Assembly: GCA_964586855.1 (NCBI GenBank)
Contig: CAZPHO010000015.1
Span: forward strand, 1 to 20,653
From: CAYLXN01 sp964586855
Lineage (GTDB): Bacteria; Patescibacteriota; Saccharimonadia; Saccharimonadales; Saccharimonadaceae
Direction: 5' to 3'
DNA length: 20,653 bases
The notes beneath the pieces are model-generated. The model worked only from the letters and a program-made list of their open reading frames with translations. It did no database searches and was not told the DNA's origin. The position numbers and the translations under genes are program-made. Positions 13,929 to 20,653 of the stretch are shown here, one piece after another. Each line of letters begins with the position of its first letter. The first letter of the stretch is position 1.

Positions 13929-14105
13929 TTAGTTTTTAACTTTGTTCGCCTTGAGCTGATCGGTGTTTTTCTTACCGAATTCTTTGCGGGTCGTAAACGC
14001 CTTAACTGGTGACGTTTTGTTGACTCGACGAGCTAAATTAAGCGTCAAGTGACTGCGTCGTAAGCCAGTTTTGCGTGGACTAGACTGTTTCTTTGGTTGG
14101 GCCAT
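13929..14105 (-). CDS. rpmF: 50S ribosomal protein bL32 (58 residues)
   Basis: Translation from the ATG at 14105 begins MAQPKKQSSPRKTGLRRSHL and ends KKNTDQLKANKVKN. The P-K-x-x-(S/T)-S/P-x-R-x-G-x-R-R-S-H pattern is that of bL32. There are no cysteines, so this is the zinc-free form. GAGGGAAC precedes the start. It heads the operon rpmF-nusB-nudix-rnc-rpsP and has a good promoter at 14148-14176. Confidence 0.9.
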   Translation of the reverse strand: MAQPKKQSSPRKTGLRRSHLTLNLARRVNKTSPVKAFTTRKEFGKKNTDQLKANKVKN

Positions 14106-14147
14106 GTTCCCTCTTTAACTATTATGGTTAATATTAAATTCTCGTTC

Positions 14148-14176
14148 ATTATACTTGATTTGGTCGGTTTTTTCAA
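14148..14176 (-). promoter_or_regulatory. Promoter of the rpmF-nusB-nudix-rnc-rpsP operon
   Basis: TTGAAA (14176-14171, minus), a 17-bp spacer and TATAAT (14153-14148). Close to consensus, fitting a highly expressed ribosomal-protein operon. Confidence 0.85.
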
Positions 14177-14210
14177 GCGCTATCGATACTTTTAGGCAAT
14201 CATGAGCGAT

Positions 14211-14239
14211 TTGACCTAATCGATTGATTGTTTTAAACT
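14211..14239 (+). promoter_or_regulatory. Promoter of the membrane-anchored hypothetical gene
   Basis: TTGACC (14211-14216), a 17-bp spacer and TAAACT (14234-14239). The start site would coincide with the ATG at 14246, giving a leaderless message. Confidence 0.6.
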
Positions 14240-14245
14240 TAATAT

Positions 14246-14725
14246 ATGGAAAACAATCAAGGTGAGCGAAATTATACTTCTCGCGAGGAGCGAGAAAAAA
14301 AGCGGGAAGCACAAAAGCAAGCCGCTTTTCATAAACGAATTTTTGCAGCTGGAGTGGCAGCTGCCGTCGGCTTTGCATCGATTTTTGGCGGCGGCGGCGA
14401 AAAAAATAAGGAATTAAACAAAGATGCTCCAGCCGCTCCTCCTCAAGCCAACGTCGAAATGCAATTGGACCAAGTAGATGACTACGAAGAAATCGATTCT
14501 TTGATTGAAGGCGCTGAAGAAAAACATTGGGAGGAGAGCTTATCACCTGGCGAAAGGGCCAAGCTGGAAAAAGAGCGAGAGGATGCACTGAAAGAATTAA
14601 AAGAGAAAGAAGCTCAAGAAACTCAAAAGCTAATAGAAGGCATCAAGAAGAGTCTTGAGGGAGACCAGTCAGACGTGCATGTTTATGACGGAATTGGCGA
14701 CCCTCCAAGTCTGCCTGGGCCTTAA
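14246..14725 (+). CDS. Membrane-anchored hypothetical protein with charged coiled-coil
   Basis: A protein of 159 residues, not recognised. The N-terminal 28 residues are highly charged (YTSREEREKKREAQKQAAFH), followed by one hydrophobic segment (IFAAGVAAAVGFASIFGGGG, about 32-51). A Pro/Ala-rich linker comes next, then an acidic region, and a Lys/Glu-rich helix (about 100-135) likely to form a coiled coil. The predicted topology is cytoplasmic N-terminus and long outer or inner domain; the sequence does not decide which. Its stop codon shares the palindrome TTAA (14722-14725) with the stop of convergent leuS. Confidence 0.75.
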   Translation: MENNQGERNYTSREEREKKREAQKQAAFHKRIFAAGVAAAVGFASIFGGGGEKNKELNKDAPAAPPQANVEMQLDQVDDYEEIDSLIEGAEEKHWEESLSPGERAKLEKEREDALKELKEKEAQETQKLIEGIKKSLEGDQSDVHVYDGIGDPPSLPGP

Positions 14726-17145
14726 TTGACAACGATATTAACTAATTTGTTCGGAACGTAAATCGTTTTGATAATTTGCTTGTCTTTGGTGTGAGCCAAA
14801 ACATTTTCCTGCTGGCTAGCAATTTGCTTAATCTCGTCCTCGGTAATTGAAGTCGGAACTTCGATTGAAGCTCGTAATTTGCCATTGACTTGCACTACAA
14901 TCGTCATCAATTCGCTGACGAGTTTCTTTTCATCCCAAACTGGCCAGTCGCTGACATGAATTGATTGTTGATGCCCTAAATCAGCCCATAACTGCTCAGT
15001 CATGTGCGGCGCAAAAGGCGCTGTCAGCTTTAGCAATACTTCAGTTGCCTGCCGCCAAGATTCACCAGCCGCACCCTTGACTTTAAGCTTGTAAAGCTCG
15101 TTAGTAAATTCCATCAAGGCTGCAATTGCGGTGTTAAAATTCATCTTGTCCAAATCTTGCGAAACCTTTTTGATTGTTTTGTGAATTAGCATCTCTGAGA
15201 CTTCAGTTTCTTGATTAGACTCTAAATGCTCTTGCGTTAAATTCCAAACTCGATTCAAAAACCGATAAGCCCCTGGCACACCGTCTGGTTTCCAAGCTGT
15301 CGTCATATCATAAGGCGCCAAAAAGGCAATACAAACCCGCAGTGCATCGGCGCCATAACCAGCCTCAATAATTTCAGTCGGATTAACAACATTTCCTTTA
15401 GATTTACTCATCTTGGTGCCATCTTCAGCCAGAATAATACCTTGGCCACGACGAGCAGCGTAAGGTTCAGCTGTCGGCACTAGACCAATCTCATGGAAAA
15501 ATTGATGCCAAAAACGCGAATACAAGAGATGCAAAGTCGTATGCTCCATCCCGCCAAGATATAAATCAACTTCGCCCCAATATTTTAACTTATCTTGAGC
15601 GGCAAATTCTTGCTCGTTATGAGCGTCAAAATAGCGTAAATAATACCAACTTGAGCCAGCCCAGTTGGGCATGGTGTCAGTTTCACGCTTGGCAGCTCCG
15701 CCGCACTTCGGGCATTTGACATTGACCCAGTCGTCAATCGCCGCTAGTGGACTTTCACCGGTATCAGTCGGCTCGTAGGCCTCGACTGGCGGCAGTTCAA
15801 CTGGCAAATCCTCCTCTGGAACTGGCACCACGCCACACTCAGAGCAATGAATTACCGGAATTGGTTCGCCCCAATAGTGCTGACGAGAAAAAATCCAGTC
15901 TCGCAAACGATAATTAACCTTTGGCTCGGCTTTGCCTTCAGCGACCAGTTTGTCGGTGATTTTTTGCTTACCCTCTTCCGAATCAAGCCCATCAAATTCT
16001 CCAGAATTAATCATTTTACCCGCACCAACATAAATCTCATCGGTAGGCTCTGGCGGCTCAATCACTGGCTTAATCAATAAATCAAATTTATCGGCAAATG
16101 CAAAGTCACGATCGTCGTGCGCTGGCACCGCCATAATCGCCCCCGTGCCGTAGCCCAAAAGCACATAATCAGCCACCCAAATCGGAATCGATTCACCAGT
16201 CAATGGATGAGCAGCATAAGCTCCAGTGAAGACACCAGTCTTCTCGCGATCAGTTTCTTGACGCTCAACTTCAGATTTGTGCTGAGCCTGATAAATATAA
16301 TCCTCAACCGCCGCTCGCCGCTCTTCAGTCGTAACCTGGCTAACTAGCTCATGCTCAGGCGCCAAGACCATAAACGTCGCTCCAAAAATCGTATCAGGAC
16401 GAGTCGTAAAAATGTCAATCGCTAGATCACTATCAACCACCGCAAATTTGACCTGAGCACCAACACTCCGACCAATCCAATTAATCTGTTGGTCGGCGAT
16501 TCGGCGCGGATAGTCGACCGACTCCAAACCATCGATTAATTTATCAGCGTAATCAGTAATCCTCAGCAGCCACTGCTTGAGCTGCTTTTTGTCAACTGGC
16601 GTATCACAGCGCTCGTGCTTGCCATCAACCACCTCTTCATTGGCCAAGCCAGTTTTGCACTTCGGGCACCAATTGATATTAATATCGTCTTGATAAGCCA
16701 GGCCATGCTTCAAAAACTGCAAAAATAGCCACTGAGTCCATTTGTAATAGCTCGGATCGGTGGTATTAACCTGGCGATTCCAGTCAATACTCAAACCCAG
16801 CTCGTCAAATTGTCGCCGAAAAATGGCGATGTTATCAGCGGTGGCTGTTTGCGGTGAAATCTGATTTTTAATCGCATAATTTTCAGTTGGCAAGCCAAAT
16901 GCATCATAGCCCATCGGGAATAGGACATTGAAACCATTCATCCGTTTGTAGCGAGCCAGGACATCGCCCAAAGTATATTCGCGAGTATGCCCGATGTGCA
17001 AACCTGCTCCCGACGGGTAAGGAAACTCGGTCAACATCACAAACTTCGGCCGGTCATCAAAATCAATTGCTTGGTAAATTTTATCCTCGGCCCACTTGTG
17101 CTGCCATTTAGCTTCAATTTCAGTTGGTTGATAATGTTTAGTCAT
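14722..17145 (-). CDS. leuS: Leucyl-tRNA synthetase
   Basis: A protein of 807 residues from the ATG at 17145, supported by AAAGGAG 5 bases upstream; a longer frame to 17190 has no site. It is a class I synthetase with HIGH at 50-53 in FPYPSGAGLHIGHTREYTLG and KMSKS near residue 576 in EDGTKMSKSKGNVV. The CP1 editing domain is present, with TTRPDTIFGATF and GYGTGAIMAVPAHDDRDFAF including its essential Asp. Two Cys pairs (WCPKC and CSECG...CPKCGG) suggest zinc knuckles. The start lies inside the murF end (8-bp overlap), so translation is coupled. No leucine T-box was found in front of the operon. Confidence 0.97.
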   Translation of the reverse strand: MTKHYQPTEIEAKWQHKWAEDKIYQAIDFDDRPKFVMLTEFPYPSGAGLHIGHTREYTLGDVLARYKRMNGFNVLFPMGYDAFGLPTENYAIKNQISPQTATADNIAIFRRQFDELGLSIDWNRQVNTTDPSYYKWTQWLFLQFLKHGLAYQDDININWCPKCKTGLANEEVVDGKHERCDTPVDKKQLKQWLLRITDYADKLIDGLESVDYPRRIADQQINWIGRSVGAQVKFAVVDSDLAIDIFTTRPDTIFGATFMVLAPEHELVSQVTTEERRAAVEDYIYQAQHKSEVERQETDREKTGVFTGAYAAHPLTGESIPIWVADYVLLGYGTGAIMAVPAHDDRDFAFADKFDLLIKPVIEPPEPTDEIYVGAGKMINSGEFDGLDSEEGKQKITDKLVAEGKAEPKVNYRLRDWIFSRQHYWGEPIPVIHCSECGVVPVPEEDLPVELPPVEAYEPTDTGESPLAAIDDWVNVKCPKCGGAAKRETDTMPNWAGSSWYYLRYFDAHNEQEFAAQDKLKYWGEVDLYLGGMEHTTLHLLYSRFWHQFFHEIGLVPTAEPYAARRGQGIILAEDGTKMSKSKGNVVNPTEIIEAGYGADALRVCIAFLAPYDMTTAWKPDGVPGAYRFLNRVWNLTQEHLESNQETEVSEMLIHKTIKKVSQDLDKMNFNTAIAALMEFTNELYKLKVKGAAGESWRQATEVLLKLTAPFAPHMTEQLWADLGHQQSIHVSDWPVWDEKKLVSELMTIVVQVNGKLRASIEVPTSITEDEIKQIASQQENVLAHTKDKQIIKTIYVPNKLVNIVVN

Positions 17146-18487
17146 GTTGCTCCTTTGTCGATGCGACCTCCGCGCTGTGACTTTTATCAATTGCTTGGTT
17201 AAAGAATTTGTTTTTGGTTTCCATCCATTCGGGCGATTGGCGAACCAGACTGGAACTGAGTTTTTGGTCGGCCAACACTATCTTGACCGCCTCTTCGATA
17301 AAACCGCGATTTTGTGAGCCTTTCATCAAAATGACGGCATCGTATTTCAAAATTTTGTTAACAAACCCGCCCGCCTCTATTGAGGTGTTGAATTTTTTGA
17401 CAGCGCAGCCTTGCGCCTCAGCAGCTGGCGCTAGGTGGCTGTTAGCTTCATCGCCAACTGTCACCACCCAATCTAACTGACTTGGTCGACACAACTCACC
17501 AATCTCACGATGGGCATCAGCTGATATAACCCCTAGCTCATTCATCGAACCCAAGACCGCAATTCGCTGACTACCAGACAGAGAATAAAGCGTGCGCAAG
17601 GCTGCTTTGACGGCTTCAGGGCTGGAATTATAGGTGTCGTCAATAATCAAACTACCACGAATCCCTGGCAGGAAATTCATCCGGCCATTAGTTGGCCGAA
17701 CTTCGGCAGCAGCTTTGATTAGCTCATCGCCTGTCATGCCCATATGGATTCCGACTGTGATAGCTGCCACGACCGGCTTGAGCGAATGGTCGCCAAAAAC
17801 CTGAACATTAATCGGAATGCCCTGGCCATCAACACCAACATTCGGCCCGATAAACCGACCTTTATAGCCGACATTAGGGCTAAAATTCTCAATAATGTAA
17901 CTATACTCCGCCACCGAACTGGCACCATAAGTGATAATGTTTGGGTTGGTGATCAAGCTAGAAAACTCACTTGATATGTCATCACGATTAATTAAGCCTT
18001 TTTTCGAAAAATTAGCTGCCATCAACTCTTCTTTTGCCACCTCTTCCAGTGAAGCAAAATTTTCCATATGCTCGGCCGAGACAGCAGTCACCACCGCCAG
18101 ATCTGGCTTTAGATATCGCCCAAAAGACTCCATATCACCAGGCTTATCAATCGCTAACTCCTGAACGACAATATCGACTGTCGCTGGTTGCTGAATTCGC
18201 AGTTCACAAGCTTTAAACACTTTTCGCCACTGGCGCAAACTGCGGACATTGTCAGGATATTTAACTCCCAAAATCGCTAGCGGCGCCGACAACTCCGTGT
18301 TGTGGTTGCCAAAACCGCCGCCGACCCGATACTTTGATGCTAGCACAGTTGCGATTTGGTTTTTGGTGGTGGTCTTGCCAACACTACCAACAACGCAAAT
18401 CAGCTGCACTTCTGGATGCGCCTGAAAATAGCGAACGACATAATTTTCAAGTCGTTTTTGGATATAACCTTTGAGTTTTTCGAACAT
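17138..18487 (-). CDS. murF: UDP-MurNAc-tripeptide--D-alanyl-D-alanine ligase, lacking the N-terminal Mur domain
   Basis: A protein of 449 residues. It adds the D-Ala-D-Ala made by Ddl to the peptidoglycan precursor. The P-loop GSVGKTTTK lies at 34-42, followed by GGFGNHNTELSAPLAIL, the conserved PDLAVVTAVSAEHMENF block, and IIDDTYNSSPEAVKAAL in the central and C-terminal domains. In standard MurF the P-loop is near residue 110 because of a UDP-sugar-binding N-terminal domain; here only a basic amphipathic helix (MFEKLKGYIQKRLENYVVRY) precedes it. GGAG stands before the ATG. The promoter is TGCTATAAT at 18539-18531. Confidence 0.92.
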   Translation of the reverse strand: MFEKLKGYIQKRLENYVVRYFQAHPEVQLICVVGSVGKTTTKNQIATVLASKYRVGGGFGNHNTELSAPLAILGVKYPDNVRSLRQWRKVFKACELRIQQPATVDIVVQELAIDKPGDMESFGRYLKPDLAVVTAVSAEHMENFASLEEVAKEELMAANFSKKGLINRDDISSEFSSLITNPNIITYGASSVAEYSYIIENFSPNVGYKGRFIGPNVGVDGQGIPINVQVFGDHSLKPVVAAITVGIHMGMTGDELIKAAAEVRPTNGRMNFLPGIRGSLIIDDTYNSSPEAVKAALRTLYSLSGSQRIAVLGSMNELGVISADAHREIGELCRPSQLDWVVTVGDEANSHLAPAAEAQGCAVKKFNTSIEAGGFVNKILKYDAVILMKGSQNRGFIEEAVKIVLADQKLSSSLVRQSPEWMETKNKFFNQAIDKSHSAEVASTKEQHD

Positions 18488-18530
18488 TGCTTACTCCGTC
18501 TGAATTTTAATTAATAATAGCTCTAAAAGT

Positions 18531-18539
18531 ATTATAGCA
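18531..18539 (-). promoter_or_regulatory. Extended -10 promoter of murF-leuS
   Basis: TGCTATAAT on the minus strand. It abuts the terminator of the upstream small RNA candidate, so the murF leader is about 35 bases and includes GGAG. Confidence 0.7.
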
Positions 18540-18573
18540 AAAACCACCTCGTTTGTAACTGAGGCGGTTTTTT
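18539..18573. terminator. Bidirectional terminator upstream of murF
   Basis: On the minus strand, CCGCCTC and GAGGTGG (one A-C mismatch) pair around a ten-base loop, with T runs on both strands. It ends the candidate RNA at 18539-18677. Confidence 0.8.
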
Positions 18574-18677
18574 AGCTGCTACGCGCCCACCCTGGGGCGG
18601 TGTTTGTTTTTGATAGATGTTTGTGTTCAAGCACGCAACGGTCGTTTAAACGACGCCCCGTTTGCGTATCAGCTTAT
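18539..18677 (-). ncRNA. Candidate structured small RNA of about 140 nt
   Basis: The segment is framed by a promoter (18709-18683) and a terminator (18573-18539), and I saw no convincing ORF in it. The 5' AGCUGAUACGC (18674-18664) and 3' GCGUAGCAGCU (18584-18574) pair at 10 of 11 positions, and GGGGCG (18659-18654) pairs with CGCCCC (18599-18594). A competing hairpin, CGCAAACGG/CCGUUGCG enclosing UCGUUUAAACGA, uses some of the same bases, so two folds exclude each other. It may be a stand-alone RNA (6S-like closing stem is one idea) or an attenuator leader of murF-leuS. No known family was recognised. Confidence 0.55.
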
Positions 18678-18682
18678 GGTTA

Positions 18683-18709
18683 ATTATAGCAGATTTTTGC
18701 AATTGTCAA
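18683..18709 (-). promoter_or_regulatory. Promoter of the candidate small RNA
   Basis: TTGACA (18709-18704, minus), a 15-bp spacer and TGC-TATAAT (-10 at 18688-18683). Both hexamers are perfect consensus, although the spacer is short. Confidence 0.75.
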
Positions 18710-18718
18710 GTAAGAATC

Positions 18719-20519
18719 TCAGAAAATGCTAGGTAAGCTAAAATTTGCTCTCCTAATCACTAGGCCTAAAGCAATCGGGGCAGCAAAAGCGATTGGCAAA
18801 ACCATACTCGCCTCTGAGCCTAAGCCAGTCGCTGGCGCTTGGTTGATTTCTGAATCAGTTGGTGCGGTTGGAGTGGTTTGATTGGCTTGGATGGCAAATG
18901 TGCCATTAGTGACTTCAATTGGTTGGTCATGGTTATCAGTTGACATTAGTTGGTAAGTGTAATTGGCTGGTGGAAGGTTGAGCGATTGGAGGTTGAGGTT
19001 AAATGATTCGTTGGATGGGAGAGTGATTTCTGGTTGAGTAGGATTGATGATCTCTCCGGCTTGGTTTTTGATGACTAAGTGGTATTTAACTGGGCCAACA
19101 GCGGTGTTGGTGATGGAGATGGTTGGAGTGGTGGAAGAAGTTGGTGGAGTGACTGTGGCAGCCGGAATGGCTTGCTTGACCCAGGTGAGGGTGTTGTCTT
19201 GGAGCATGGTGACTTGGGAGCAGGAGGTAAGGGCTGCGAGATCTCCTTGTGGATCAGAGCCATCACTGCCAGGGATAGTGAACCAGCCGCCGCAACCAGA
19301 GTAGGCAATTTTAGTAGTGGGCTCTTCGTCCATCATGTTCACCTGACTACAGTCGTACCCTGCATTTCTCCATTCCCAAATTGTCATACCATCAGGTAGC
19401 GTAAACCAACCAGCGCCACAACCATTCACCCAACTGTCATAAACCCTTTTACCATTGTAATCATTGTCATGATAATAACCTTCAGGGCTATAATCTTCGT
19501 GCAAACTAACAAAATGACCACTTTTTCGCGGATCATCAATTGGGAAGAAGGATGCACCTTCCATGTCTATCTCTAGAGTAAATCTATAATGAGCTCCATT
19601 AGGATCATCGTCTTCAAGCCATGAATAGTCATTAAGGTCCACACAAGTCCAGTCTGGCTCGTCATCAAACTTAGTGCAATTTACCCCAGACAAGCGCCCG
19701 CCCGAAACCAATCCACCATCTCTATCTGTCGACTGGAAAAACAGTCCATAGGTATCACGACCCTTGTAGTCTTGGCCCATCGGTTCGTTGGGCAATCTAT
19801 AGTTCGGCAAGTCAGTTAAAAAGGTAGGTTCAGTAGTGAATGGGTTGCTAGCATAGAAAGAGCGCACTAGGCTGGTCATTGTCTGCATCGGAGATAAGTC
19901 AGTGATTTGGTTTTTGGCAATGTTTAAGAACTGTAGATTGGTTAAATTGGCCAGTGGTTCGATAGATGTGATTTGGTTATCGGAGAGGTTTATGTATGTT
20001 AAGTTAGTTAAGTTAGCTAGTGGTGAGAGGTCGGAAATTTGGTTGTTGTCGAGATGTAGGTTTGTTAAATTAGTCGCATACTCTAGTCCAGTTAAGTTAA
20101 CAATTGGGTCACGATCAGTCCAGGAACATCTGGTATACGGACCATAAGTCCGACCCTTTAGGCTGCCTACGGTTAGATTAGTCGCTTCAGTGACTGTGTT
20201 GTCGTAAAGGACTGCTTTCTTTAAGTTAAGATCTGGCATACAGACTGTCTTAGCATCATGAGTAGTATTGCCAATAGTTAGACTTGGGCCTAGGACTTCA
20301 ATCGTCATTTGATCATAGGGAGCCTGGGTGGAGAGCTGGTCTTTGGTGGCTTGGTTGGCGACGATACAAGAGCCGCCGATGGTTTCGGCTTGGGCTTGAT
20401 TGGTTGGTTGGTGATTATAGATGAGAGCTGTGGTGAGAGATAGAATTACCCCCCAATACGGCTGCTGGGATTAGTTTTAGTTTGGTTGAAGTTGGTTTAG
20501 TGTTGATTGATGGACGCAT
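18719..20519 (-). pseudogene. Secreted leucine-rich-repeat surface protein, frame broken in the signal peptide by a six-G run
   Basis: If one G of the run at 20449-20454 is ignored, one frame runs from the ATG at 20519 to 18719 (599 residues). The N-terminus is a signal peptide: MRPSINTKPTSTKLKL, a hydrophobic core, then AQA-ET. An internalin-like cap (MPDLNLKKAV) and about four 22-residue LRRs follow (NLTNLHLDNNQISDLSPLA type). Next comes a region with two Cys repeats (CGAGWFTLP...CSQV and CGGWFTIP...CSQV) and a Thr/Pro-rich linker. The C-terminus is APATG, a hydrophobic segment and RR, resembling a sortase signal. As sequenced, translation from 20519 ends after 34 codons, and only an internal ATG at 20308 (529 residues, no signal) is open. 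It is probably a cell-surface adhesin. Confidence 0.8.
20449..20454 (-). repeat. Homopolymer G6 tract at the frameshift
   Basis: Six G on the coding (minus) strand inside the signal-peptide codons. Five would restore VLGVILSLTTALIYN and an intact frame. Confidence 0.8.
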
Positions 20520-20557
20520 GTTGCGAGATTCTCCCCTTTTTAAATAATAATGAGTTT

Positions 20558-20587
20558 AGTTTAGCATGAGCGGGATATAGCTGTCAA
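20558..20587 (-). promoter_or_regulatory. Promoter of the leucine-rich-repeat gene
   Basis: TTGACA (20587-20582, minus), an 18-bp spacer and TGC-TAAACT (-10 at 20563-20558). A leader of about 30 bases contains AAAAGGGGAG before the ATG at 20519. Confidence 0.75.
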
Positions 20588-20653
20588 TAAAACTGTGGCT
20601 TTAAGTTAGTTTGATCATAACCAAAATTAAAACCAGTCAAGCTGACCGTCATG
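20584..20653 (-). CDS. Possible C-terminal end of an upstream gene (partial)
   Basis: A minus-strand frame is open from the window edge to a TGA at 20586-20584 and reads SLTGFNFGYDQTNLKPQFY before the stop. Only about 23 residues are visible and no family can be assigned. The stop overlaps the -35 of the next gene, which is compatible with compact spacing but proves nothing. Confidence 0.25.
   Translation of the reverse strand, partial: MTVSLTGFNFGYDQTNLKPQFY

Noticed and set aside
18580..18600. AGGGTGGGCGCG as a second (leucine) T-box before murF-leuS
   Set aside because: It resembles the T-box word AGGGTGG but lacks the ACC of the bulge. UGGG would not fit a tRNA-Leu ACCA end, no specifier loop was found, and the terminator does not overlap it.
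19044..19399. Overlapping frames opposite the LRR gene
   Set aside because: They come from the low-complexity Thr/Pro-rich coding region and have no ribosome-binding site or family resemblance.
1..20653. CRISPR arrays, tRNA or rRNA genes, insertion sequences
   Set aside because: No regularly spaced repeats, no tRNA cloverleaf with a standard T-arm, no rRNA segments and no transposase or terminal inverted repeats were seen. The tRNA-like words near 4710 and 5790 belong to T-box elements.

Overview
The window looks like part of a small bacterial genome of the Candidate Phyla Radiation (Patescibacteria), probably Saccharibacteria (TM7)-like. This is inferred from protein character, from a MurF without its N-terminal domain, from an unusual IleS signature, and from many start codons placed a few bases behind a -10 box (leaderless style). 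UGA behaves as a normal stop. No taxonomic search was possible.

Layout. (1) 1-4910, minus strand: an operon that appears to begin with a translational T-box riboswitch whose specifier is AUC (Ile). It continues with an M.EcoRI-type adenine methyltransferase, a 170-residue unknown protein and a DUF262-HNH protein, and ends in ileS, which runs off the left edge. The last three junctions are a 5-bp gap, an ATGA overlap and an ATGA overlap. The arrangement suggests that a restriction-like cassette entered between an Ile T-box and the ileS it once controlled directly. (2) 4907-6230: small plus-strand genes, including two diverged paralogues. Between the paralogues lies a decayed second copy of the T-box on the minus strand. 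(3) 6273-11106: single-gene units, namely a short glycosylase-like fragment, a ppGpp-hydrolase-like HD protein, ruvC, dut, ddl, a peroxiredoxin and a second HD hydrolase. Most have extended -10 promoters (TGnTATAAT) and several have clear terminators. (4) 11247-14176, minus: a ribosome/RNA-processing operon rpmF-nusB-nudix-rnc-rpsP with a consensus promoter and a terminator, followed by khpA with its own promoter. (5) 14246-18540: a membrane-anchored hypothetical protein (+), then murF-leuS (-), overlapping by 8 bp. (6) 18539-18709, minus: a promoter, a structured segment of about 140 nt and a terminator, a candidate small RNA. (7) 18719-20519, minus: a secreted leucine-rich-repeat surface protein whose signal peptide is put out of frame by one extra G in a six-G run.

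The main point of interest is region 1. An isoleucine-starvation sensor and an essential tRNA synthetase bracket a methyltransferase/unknown/DUF262-HNH module, so uncharged tRNA-Ile should govern the module as well. The neighbouring duplication of the T-box and of the divergent small gene records past rearrangement at the same place.
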